Origin: Rutpela maculata
Taxonomy: Eukaryota; Arthropoda; Insecta; Coleoptera; Cerambycidae
Assembly (NCBI GenBank): GCA_936432065.2
Contig: OW386289.2
Coordinates: 39,263,538 to 39,327,537, forward strand
Direction of reading: 5' to 3'
DNA: 64,000 nt
A program made the translations under genes and the position numbers. A model generated the notes under the pieces. The model made no database searches, was not told the origin of the DNA, and saw only the letters and a list, made by a program, of their open reading frames with translations. Positions 21,064 to 30,465 of the stretch are shown in pieces; the stretch's first letter is position 1; each line of letters starts with the position of its first letter.

Positions 21064-23390
21064 AATTATTTTCGAATATACAGGGCGAGCCAAGACGAAA
21101 TTACAGGATCAAGTGCCTTTTTTTTAATGGAATGCTATGTATATCAGTATATTTTTTGAAGCCTCTTTCTAGACTCCATTCATTCCTATATTATTACTGA
21201 CAATCTCCCAACTATTTGGATGTAATGAATTTTTGTGTTGAAATTATGCCATCTGCAACTGCATATTGAAAAAATCACCAAAGTCACAATTATGGGTTTT
21301 ATGAAAAACTTATGTGAATGCTAGTTACGAGACATCTAGTTAATATTTTTGAATCATTTTTACTTCCTAAAAATGTACAGGGTGGTCAAAAATTATTTAA
21401 ATTGAATTTTCTCAATTTTTTCAAATTGAACATCCTATATATTTTTCGACGATGTGATGAAGATATGAAAAGCGAACATTTTTTGTAAATACTTCCCTAT
21501 GGCTAATTGCAACCGTTTTCTTTTTATTGAGCAATAAGTACTAAATTCGAGAATAAACATAGGAAATAGATGTTTCTTCAAATAATTCATTAGAAAATAT
21601 TATAATAAGTGCTCCACATGTTGTCCATTTTGATCGACACACATCTCTATGTGCTCTTGAAATGAGGTTTCTACTGTTCCTAAAATTGTCGGTGTGATAT
21701 ATCTAAAAGCAATTATTATCGTTTCCTTCATATTTTGTACTGTTGTTGGCATGTCTTTATGAACAATTTCCTTCACGTATCCTCATAAAAAGAAATCCAT
21801 TTTTGTAAGTTCTGGGACCTAGCAGGCCATTTAGTGGGTCCATTTCTTCCAATCCATTGAAGTGGGTAGGTATTATTTAAGTGATCTCTAACTGCATTTA
21901 AATAATGTGGTTGAGCACCATCTTGCTGAAACCACATCCTATTTCGAATCCTTTGAGGAAGATTCACCAATAATTGTGGCAGATAATTTTCCAGAAAATG
22001 AAGATAAATAGCTCCAGTCCAAGAAATGTGGCCCTATTACATGTTCTCCAATGATTCCTCCCCATACGTTTATAGACCATCTGCGCTTGTTATGAACTTA
22101 CCTAAAAAGGTGAGGATTTTCCGAAGCATAATAATGGAAATTGTGTCTATTAGCAAATCCATTTTTATGAAAAGTTGCCTCATCATTGAATGAAACATTA
22201 TGAAGGAATGTGACTTCTTGCATTACATCTCTGGCCCAATTACAAAACCGTAGACGCCTTTGAAAATCGTCATCAGATAATTCCTGGTGCATTTGAATAT
22301 GATATGCGTGAAACTTATTTGTTTTTAAGATTCGACCACTTATCTGTCTACTGTCCACTGTCTACTTATTCTTACTACTAACGAGCTCACTTCTCTCTGA
22401 TTAATATGAGGATTTTCAACCGTTGCCAGCACCATAGAAAACTCATTTTCTTCATTCACAACACGTTTAATTCTTTAACTTTTTTTTAAATTCGACATTT
22501 TCAGTTTCCACAAATCTATCGAGAAGGTTTTAGGAGCTGCTAACATCAGGTATCCTGAAAGAAGTTCAGGATACCTTTGCTTATAAATTCTAGTGGCAAG
22601 CAAACAACTTCTGTCCGAGTCGCCCAAAACAAAAGTCATGTCTACAAGTTCCGCTTTATTAAAATTCATTTTGTAAGACTAGAACTATTTTAAATTTAAT
22701 ACAAATAATAACTGACGATCGATAAGTGCGATAAATGTTCATTTGTACAAGACAATTTATACCAAACTAAGGTTTTATTGCTTGTCGAATAACGGAAACA
22801 GACAAAAAAATTACAAAAAACTATTACAGAAAAGGGACCAGTGAAATACTATTTACCTACTTCAATGGATTGGAAGAAATGGTCCCACTAAATGGCCTCT
22901 TCTCAAAATTGCATAAAGACGTCTCTCAATCAAACTGGGAAACATGTGGAGCACTTATTATAATTTTTTCTAATTAATTATTTGAAGAAACTTCTATTTT
23001 TAAAGTTTATTCTTGAATTTTGTACTTATTGCTCAATAAAACGAAAATGGTTGCAATTAGCTATAAGGAGATACTTACATAAAATGTTCGATTTTCATTT
23101 CTACATCACATCGTCGAAAAATATACAAGGTGTTCCATTTGAAAAATTGACATAATTCAATTTAAAAATAATTTTTTGCTACTCTGTACATTTCTAGGAA
23201 GTAAGATTTAAGAACATTAATTAGATGATTACATCCAAGTGGTTGGGGGGTCTCAATAATAATATAGGAATGACTACAGCCTAGAAAGAGATTTCAAAAA
23301 ATGTAATAATATGCATAGTATTCCATTTTAAAAAAAAGCACCTGATCTTATAATTTCGTCTTGGCTGGCTCTGTATATTCGAAAATAATT
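21064..23390 (-). mobile_element. Tc1/mariner-superfamily DNA transposon, long TIRs
   Basis: The ends are AATTATTTTCGAATATACAG and CTGTATATTCGAAAATAATT. Inverted similarity continues for about 500 bp on each side, for example CCAAGACGAAATTACAGGAT (left) and AATTTCGTCTTGGC (right), then the ATATAGGAATGA region, and ACAGGGTGGTCAAAAATTAT (left). The minus strand encodes a degraded transposase. Divergence between the arms marks it as old. Confidence 0.85.
21773..22669 (-). pseudogene. Decayed Tc1/mariner-type (DDE_3) transposase
   Basis: Pieces in order from 22669 downward are as follows. An N-terminal region reads ELVDMTFVLGDSDRS. Near 22330 comes GRILKTNKFHAYHIQMHQEL and near 22200 VSFNDEATFHKNGFANRHN, which includes the first catalytic Asp. 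Near 22070 is RRWSINVWGGIIGEHVIGP and near 21930 WFQQDGAQPHYLNAVRDHL, with the second Asp. Near 21830 the segment WPARSQNL ends in a divergent tail where the family has its third acidic residue. At least three frameshifts or stops separate the pieces. It cannot make active enzyme. Confidence 0.88.
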
Positions 23391-23904
23391 TCCAGTTATA
23401 GACTTTTTATCTAGTTTACTTGATTTTTTTTTAATTTCCAACTATCGTAGAACTCGAGATATCAAAGTCCAATGTACTATTGCCTCTCCCCCTATATGAA
23501 ATCATTATGTAGAGATCGACAGTCGCCCGACGTCAGCGAGTTATTGGGGTTTGGTTGGGGGGGGGGGGGGTCACTGGTGAGTGCATTGGTGAATTCTCAC
23601 CATGTTGTGCAACCGGGGTTTGACGCCATCTTGAAGTAGTTAATACCGTTTTATTTTTAAATATCTTGGGTTCTGTTGAGGCTACATAAAAAACAAATAC
23701 GGCGTCTTAAACAGCATATTTCCCATGTTTTATGTGCTGTACACTTTCTTCTTGGGGCTGATAGTATTTTGGTTATTGCCAAAGAAAGTTTGAAATGAGG
23801 GCGCGACTCGCGGTTTTTCCGCATTTTTTTCGATATTGGTGATTCCTAAGAGAAGATTGTTCTACATGAAAATTGTAGAGCAGTAAAAACCTACAGTCTC
23901 CTTT

Positions 23905-24260
23905 TAACCTCCCCACAATAAAATTGTGGGAGGTTACTACATTTAGTCCAAAATCGAAAATTGAGATAACATCAAATCTTTACGTTTTGAGGTCCCAGGA
24001 ACCCAAAAAAGTTGTTTTTGAAAAATGTCTGTGTGTGTGTATGTGTGTGTGTGTGTGTATGTATGTTAGCACGATAGCGGCGAAGCTACTAAACGGATTT
24101 GGATGAAACTTTGCATGAGGGTTTCTTTAGTGCTCCAGAAGATCTGAAAAGGTTTTGGTTGAGATCGGATTACGTTTAGTGCCATTTTGGCATAACAAGT
24201 TGTTTATTTTATGATTACTTGCAATTTGTAATTAAACCATTGAAAAGCAGTAAAAATTCC
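23905..24260. repeat. Dispersed-repeat-like segment with (GT)n
   Basis: The segment opens with a small hairpin CCTCCCCACAATAAAATTGT followed by GGGAGG. It then has a (GT)n tract (about 24029-24060) and CTACTAAACGGATTTGGATG, a type of sequence common in arthropod interspersed repeats. No coding signal is seen. Confidence 0.5.
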
Positions 24261-25639
24261 GATTTCAACGATATATCACACTTGCACTTTTTCGATTTGG
24301 TTTCCGTGAAAAAAATTAAAAAACAAAATAACATGCTTCTTGTGTAAGATAAATTTTATAGTCTAACCTAACGTTCGATAGACGTATCAGAGAACGTATA
24401 CCACAAAATAATTCTCTCTTTGCAAATTTGCAGCCGCAAAGGCTTTTTTTAGAGACTATTGACGGAATCGGGACTGTACTGATCTGACGAGAGTGAAATT
24501 CTACATCTCAACGCGACATTCCGAACGACTAATTATCTACGGTTAATTAGTTACTAACGCGCAAAGACTGTCTATCTCTTTTTTTGCGGCGGAACGAGAT
24601 GGAAGACGGGCACTCTTCTAACATACATTCACGATCGAGAAACGTCAAATGAAAAATTGCAAAAATGTCACTTTTGATTCGTTCGTGCCGAGCTGAATTT
24701 TCGAATTTCGACATGCAATTTACGATGCGGATTAACTACAAGTCTTTCTCTTTCCATCGCTACATAGTACAGCCGTCGCGGTATCGTATTTTTTAAAATA
24801 CGAGTAAATTTAGATGTCGTGTTTTCGACCAAAATTTACCCTCGAATGCCGCAACTCTGAAAACGGTTTTTCATCTGTAACTCGGAAACTGTGAGAGATA
24901 GCTCAAAAACAAAACTCCCTAAGGAAAACTACATAATGTCAGGAACGTTTTGCCGCACTCAAAATATTAATGGGACTTTTCGTTTGGGTCCGGCGGGCCT
25001 TTCAAGATGACGGTGTCATGCACTTTTTTCATTAAATCGTTCGTAACTTCTAAACGGCGACTCCTGCGGCAAAAAACTATGACCTAACGAAATTGTAGAG
25101 AATTGAATTACCTAAAAGCATTTTTTTGGATTTTTATGCTGCTCCAAAAATTACCGAGATACGGTCGGCCAAAGTGGAGACTTTTTTGAAATTCGTCTAA
25201 AATCTTGAAGTTTTTCTCTTTAAACCTCCATAACTCTTAAACGGCGGCCCCTAGGCCAAAATACTTTGTCCTAACGAATATGTAGAGAATTTAATGCTAC
25301 AAAAAATTATTTTTTATTTTTTGACATAAGACAAAAAATAAGGACGTTAGGAACGAAACAAGTGAAAATTTACATTTTCCAAGGAAACGTGTTTTTTTCT
25401 CTTCTCTTGCGAATATCTAGATAAATATTGATTTTGGCAAAAAAATAGTAGGGATCTATTAGAAAGACAATAAAATTATGATGAATTTGCTTTGTCAAAA
25501 AATGTTTGTAGGATTAATGGTTTCGCTGCTATATACGTTTCAACACAAAATTTCGATTTTCCCATATGCCCAAATTATATTTGATACTATCTCCGCCAAG
25601 TGAAATTAATAGTTTTTTGTCCTCAAAGCAGTGCAATGT
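24261..25639. other. Non-coding stretch with diverged internal duplication
   Basis: No gene is recognised. Two to three diverged units are visible, for example TAACTTCTAAACGGCGACTC (about 25045) and TAACTCTTAAACGGCGGCCC (about 25232), each followed about 35 bases later by CCTAACGAA and TGTAGAGAATT. The spacing is about 187 bp. Confidence 0.5.
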
Positions 25640-26235
25640 ACAGGGTGACATTCTAATAATGACAGAGGAGTTCAGTGATTTCGGCTGATAACTCGGGAAT
25701 GGTTGAAGATATCGAACTGAAATTTGAAACGTAGGTATAAATATTGTAGACGGGCGAATTACGATAATACACCTACGTCACATGACGTCACAAAAATGAA
25801 AAATTTTTACAACAGACGAACTGGTAAAGATATCGACTTAACGGTTGGAGTTATTGAATTGAAATTTGAAACATAGGTGGAAATATTGTAAATGGACGAA
25901 ATAAAAGTGAATTAATAATACACCTACATCTGCATGACGTCACAAATAAGATAAATTCTTACAAAAGGCGAACTGGTACAGATATTGACTTAACGATTGG
26001 AAACATCCAATTAAAATTTGAAATGTGGAATTGTGGACGGACGGAATACAAGTGAATTAATAATAATACACCTACGTTCACATGACGTCACAAATAAGAA
26101 AAATTCTTAGAAACTGGTGCAGATATCGACTTAACTATTGGAAACATCCAATTAAAGTTGGAAACGTAGGTGGAAATATTGTAGATGGATGGAATACGAG
26201 TGAATAAAAAATACACTGATGACTTCATAAAAACA
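25640..26235. repeat. Tandem array of about 150-bp units, each with TGACGTCA
   Basis: About four units each contain GGTAAAGATATCGAC-like, AAATTTGAAAC and CACATGACGTCACAAA-like blocks. The palindrome TGACGTCA begins at 25783, 25935 and 26083; a decayed TGACTTCA begins at about 26219. The spacing is 152, 148 and about 137 bp. Confidence 0.85.
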
Positions 26236-26289
26236 TAACAGGCTAACTGATGATATCAAAAAAATATTTCTACAAGATGTCACGAATTT

Positions 26290-27230
26290 TTTTTTTTTTA
26301 ATTTCCAAGAAATATCAAATTTTCGGAGAAATGTCACTTTTCAGAAAAATGTCAAATTTTTACAAAATGTCAAATTTTCAGGAAAACGTCAAATTTTCGG
26401 AGAAATGTCACTTTTCAGAAAAATGTCAAATTTTCGAAAAAATGTTAAATTTTCAGGAAAATGTCACTTTTCAGAATATGTCAAATTTTCTGGAAAATGT
26501 CAGTTTTCAGAAAAATGTAAAATTTTCGAAAAAACGTCAAATTTTCGAAGAAATGTCACCTTTCAGAAAAATGTCAGTCAAATGTTTGAAAATTGTCAAA
26601 TTTTCGGAGTAGTCACTTAAGAAAAATGTCAAATTTTCGGAGAAATGTCACTTTTCAGAAAAATGTCAAAAATTCAGGAAAATGTCAAATTTTCGGAAAA
26701 AATGTTAAATTTTCAGGGAAGTGTCACTTTTCAGAAATATGTGAAATTTTCGGGAAAATGTCAAATTTTGGGAGAAATGTCAGTTTTCAGAAAAATGTCA
26801 AAAATTCAGGAAAATGTCAAATTTTCGGAAAAATGTTCAATTTTCAGGGAAATGTCACTTTTCAGAAATATGTCAAATTTTCGGGAAAATGTCAGTTTTC
26901 AGAAAAATGTCAAATTTTCGAAAAAACATCAAATTTTCGAAGAAATGTCACCTTTCAGAAAAATGTCAAATGTTTGAAAATTGTCAAATTTTCGGAGTAG
27001 TCACTTCAGAAAAATGTCAAATTCTCGAAAAAATGTCAAATTATCGGAGAAATGTCACTTTCAAAAAAAATGTAAAAAATTCAGGAAATTGTCAAATTTT
27101 CGAAAAAATGTCAAATTTTCGGAGAAATGTCACTTTTCAGAAAAATGTCAAAAATTCAGGAAAATGTCAAATTTTCCGAAAAATGTCACTTTTCAGAAAA
27201 ATGTCAAATTTTCAGAAAAATATCAAAGGG
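26290..27230. repeat. Minisatellite of 18-19-bp monomers with higher-order repeat
   Basis: About 50 monomers alternate between AAATGTCAAATTTTCGGAG and AAATGTCACTTTTCAGAAA variants. A larger unit recurs: AATGTTTGAAAATTGTCAAA begins at 26581 and again at 26969, a 388-bp shift. The array gives several overlapping long open frames in the plus strand, all with the same low-complexity MSNF/FRKNV pattern. Confidence 0.92.
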
Positions 27231-27844
27231 ACTCAAAGGAAAATTCCTACTACGGATCCATCTGTGGTATAAGTTCTCTGCTAGTGTGTTAAAGTGTGCA
27301 GGCTGTATGCTGAGTATTTTTGACGTGTCAAGTGCATCGAGAGATTGCAAGTTTTTTCGACGTTTATAAAGCCCACGGATGGTGTGAGAGGCCATCCTGA
27401 ACCGCTTACAAGCCCTACAAGTGTATGCAACCTCACCGGAACGCTTTCCAATAAAACTTTAAAAGTGACAGTGACATTATATTTTAAAAACTATTTCCGC
27501 TACTTCCGGCATCTCGCCGGAAATTCTTCCGGCAACATAACCTAAAAATAGTACTACATAACCTAAAAACAATTTAAGGCATTGTACCAACATAAACATT
27601 TTTCAAAAACCAAATTCCCAGAGAAACATTGGAAGCAAATATTTGACAGCTATCACTTCCCCGACCGATTTAGTGAAAAATCGGTCGAGGCCAAAAGATA
27701 AAACAAAATATACCAACTCAAACTTAAACGATCCACCATGAACACTACCCTGGCTACATCTGGCAGGGAAGCTATCCACCAAGAGTTATATGGTTTTTTC
27801 CAAAGATGGCCATCCCTTCCATCCATCCCATTACCAACGAACAG
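27231..27844. other. Unassigned sequence
   Basis: No gene recognised. Scattered short open frames only. Confidence 0.4.
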
Positions 27845-28090
27845 GTTTTTTCGTTTAGTTGTTTCCCGTATCAACAATCAAAATTATTAAGTGCTCTTGC
27901 CTACGAACGTTTTTATAGTATTGTGTTTATTTTTATATTAATTTTAGGTCCATGTGGACACATTAAAATTTTAACCTAGTTTTTAAGCCTGCCTACAGAA
28001 GACAGGAGCTACTTTTCTATTTTTCTCCAAGCCAAACCGGACCTACCCCGTCCAGCCTCACACTGGTCACGCAAGACTTTTTTTTCTGAT
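27845..28090 (+). mobile_element. Jockey LINE 3' end fragment
   Basis: It is homologous to the 3' untranslated region of the LINE at 48980-51374. Shared blocks include CCCGTATCAACAATCAAAAT, TAGGTCCATGTGGACACAT, TAGTTTTTAAG and GACAGGAGCT. Only the 3' end is present, as in a severely 5' truncated retrotransposition. Confidence 0.8.
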
Positions 28091-28260
28091 TTAATATGAA
28101 AAAAATATTTCAACTTAATAAATATAATTAAGTGAGATCGTTCATATTGTTTAGTGCTCTGTTCGGCTTCAAAGATTCACCGGGTGGGGAGGTTCCAGCC
28201 GCTTCCAGTAGCTGCCGATTTTTTTTTAACCTTTCACTATAGCGCGCTGCGCTACATTCG

Positions 28261-29210
28261 TTATTCTTCATCGGATTCGTTGTTGATGGCGTCCTCCACA
28301 CATATTTTCGGGAATTCTTTAACGTTGCAACTTTTACCGCTGTTGTTTTGACATATAACGGAGAATTTCATTCCAGCTTTGCGGCAATCATAAGCTGTCC
28401 GCAGTTTACTTTACATTTACAGGCTATTAATTTTAGAAGTTCGTTGAGTGCAGCTTTTCTTATGATGGTTTTCGATTCTAGCACACAGTTTTTCCTAGCC
28501 CACTTGAAGGTATGTCATGAAAGTGTGTTACCGGGCGTCATCCGATGTCGGTAGAAGTGATGCAAGGTTCGCTTTTGATTTTGTAGTTGCTCTTACAATA
28601 CGTCTATGGCGTAGCGAATTTAACTTTTCTTGTACTTCGTTTTCTTTATACAAAGAAAGAATGTTTCTCCTGCGGTAGCGAGAATGTCGAGGGAAACTTT
28701 TTTCTTTCAAGATTTTAAGAGAAACTTCCAAATGATCGTCGTTCTTCAAAGTGGTGATGAATTTCGATTCGTGTTGCACCCGCTAAATGCATATAAGAAC
28801 AGGATGTTGTCGCTTATGACGTCGTATAGATGGCTTGATGGTGAATACAGTTTCTAGGGAATTTTTCCTTTTGCGGTTTTTTTTTTTTTTGAAAAACACG
28901 GGCCAGTCCTGTTAATACCACGAGAAGATAGATGTCCTCGCCTAGGATTACCACGGAATCGTCATTTGAAGCATGCCTAATAGCGATGTTTACTACCTAG
29001 ATATCGGTGTCTCCTTGAACCTGCGTGGCTCTTATGTTGTTTTGATTCAAGTATTTCAGAAGGATTTTTAAAAATATATCCTTGTTTTTTTCGTTAGTTA
29101 AAAACTTCCCTTGATTCATCGATACCACCATGGCTTCATTGAATGTGTAATCACTACAACGTTGTTTTCTCACCCTTCGTAGTCGTTCGGAAAATTTTTT
29201 AAATTTAATT
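28261..29210 (-). pseudogene. PIN/FEN-like nuclease plus CXC gene copy, catalytically dead
   Basis: Reading the minus strand from 29210, the pieces in order are: ERLRRVRKQRCSDYTFNEAM, GKFLTNEKNKDIFLKILLKY, VVILGEDIYLLVVLTGLA (about 28945-28905), ILFLYAFSGCNT (about 28805-28772), LNSLRHRRIVRATTKSKANL (about 28625-28565), HTFMTYLQV, LLKLIACKCKVNC and finally DCRKAGM...SVICQN...SGKSC with an acidic end and a stop at 28263-28261. The order matches the copy at 56581-58605 throughout. The metal-binding Asp of EDTD is Tyr (EDIY) and GCDT is GCNT, so even an intact frame would lack nuclease activity. Multiple frameshifts are present. Confidence 0.75.
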
Positions 29211-29703
29211 CTTGGTCGATTTCCATGGCGCAGAAAAAAGCAGCATAGTAAATTCGACTCTTCGCTTCGAAAAGTAGCTATCGCCTAATGAAACTATCAT
29301 GCCACATTCCATACCCATTGTGTTTTACAGTGATCGTACAATTAGTGTAAAACATTTCTTCTATATTGTACAGTCACGTCTGACATGCCAACTTTACGAC
29401 GCGCTTTAGTGCAAACCATTGTTCGGAAATAAAAAATGAAAAACAAAGCTGTAGGTTTTTTCCTGCACTACAATTTTCATGTAGAACAATTTTCTCGTAA
29501 GAATTATCCATATCGAGAAGCCATGATATTTGAAAAATACGGTTCTTAGTCATTTTTCAAGATGATGGCAAAGCCCTGTTGCGGAACGTGCCGACAATTC
29601 AGCGATACACTCATCAATGACCCCCCCCCCCTGCACCAAGCCCCAAAAGCTCGCTGGCGTCGGGTGACTGACGATCTCTTCATACATACTGACTGGAGTA
29701 CAT

Positions 29704-30465
29704 CTTTTTCATTTAATAGAAGTTGCGGAACTTAAGCTACAGCTCAGAACATCCAATATGTGCTCATAAATTTAAAATTAGGACCCAAACCAGCTTGATG
29801 TTCATATTTGCCTATTATGGATTAAATTGTAATTACTTAAGAGCTTAGATAATTCAAGAGTACATAGTTACTGATACAGATACTTTGATGAGATCGTTCT
29901 AATTAGGAAATTACTTCTCTACGAAGATTTAAGGTATTTTCTAATAAGGAGCTGAAACAAATTATCCAGAAGTAAACTAATTTGCAAAGTTTTCAAACCT
30001 AAACTATAAATTTGAATTGTTGTGAGGTTTATACAAGGGTGAGCAAAAGATACAAACAACTATTTTAACTGTACCAACAATTTTTTAAACAATTCTGGAG
30101 GTATAACGATTTTAAAAATCACTCACTTATGTTAGAATTTTCCATGCTTTTTGTCAGCGGATTTTAATACATGCGAACACTAATGTAATATTTTTAAAAT
30201 GGTAAAGTATTTAAAATTTTTGTGATTCGAACTTGATTTTCAAAAATTCCTTACACCAAGAAAAATTTGAATAAAGACTATTTTGAAAATAAGATTAGAC
30301 CTCTGCTTGTGAAAAGCCTATAAATGTAACATAAACGTAGAAGATACGGCACTATGTGTGGTAATTGAAGAGGAGGACAAAATAAAATAATTGTAAGCGT
30401 TGTTAAATCTACTAAATTAAAATTAAATATATATTAAGTTAAAAATGCACATAAAGAAAAGATGA
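29704..30465. other. Unassigned AT-rich region
   Basis: Nothing recognised. Confidence 0.4.

Larger units (their letters stand above)
23471..29703. mobile_element. 6.2-kb long inverted-repeat element with satellites and a gene copy
   Basis: The left segment 23471-23903 and the right segment 29446-29703 are diverged inverted repeats. The left reads TCGCCCGACGTCAGCGAG, a G-run, GTTCTACATGAAAATTGTAG; the right carries CTCGCTGGCGTCGGGTGAC, a C-run and CTACAATTTTCATGTAGAAC. Between them are two tandem arrays, a LINE 3' end and a minus-strand copy of the PIN-CXC gene. Parts of the interior may be later insertions. Confidence 0.6.

Noticed and set aside
25640..27230. Possible CRISPR-like array
   Set aside because: The units are contiguous satellites without unique spacers, and the sequence is eukaryotic.
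26250..27292. Several overlapping 70-150-codon frames (MSNFRKNV-type)
   Set aside because: They are translations of the minisatellite in different frames; no non-repeat domain, and frames end at random.
28528..28857. Plus-strand frames opposite the third gene copy
   Set aside because: They are shadows of the minus-strand pseudogene.
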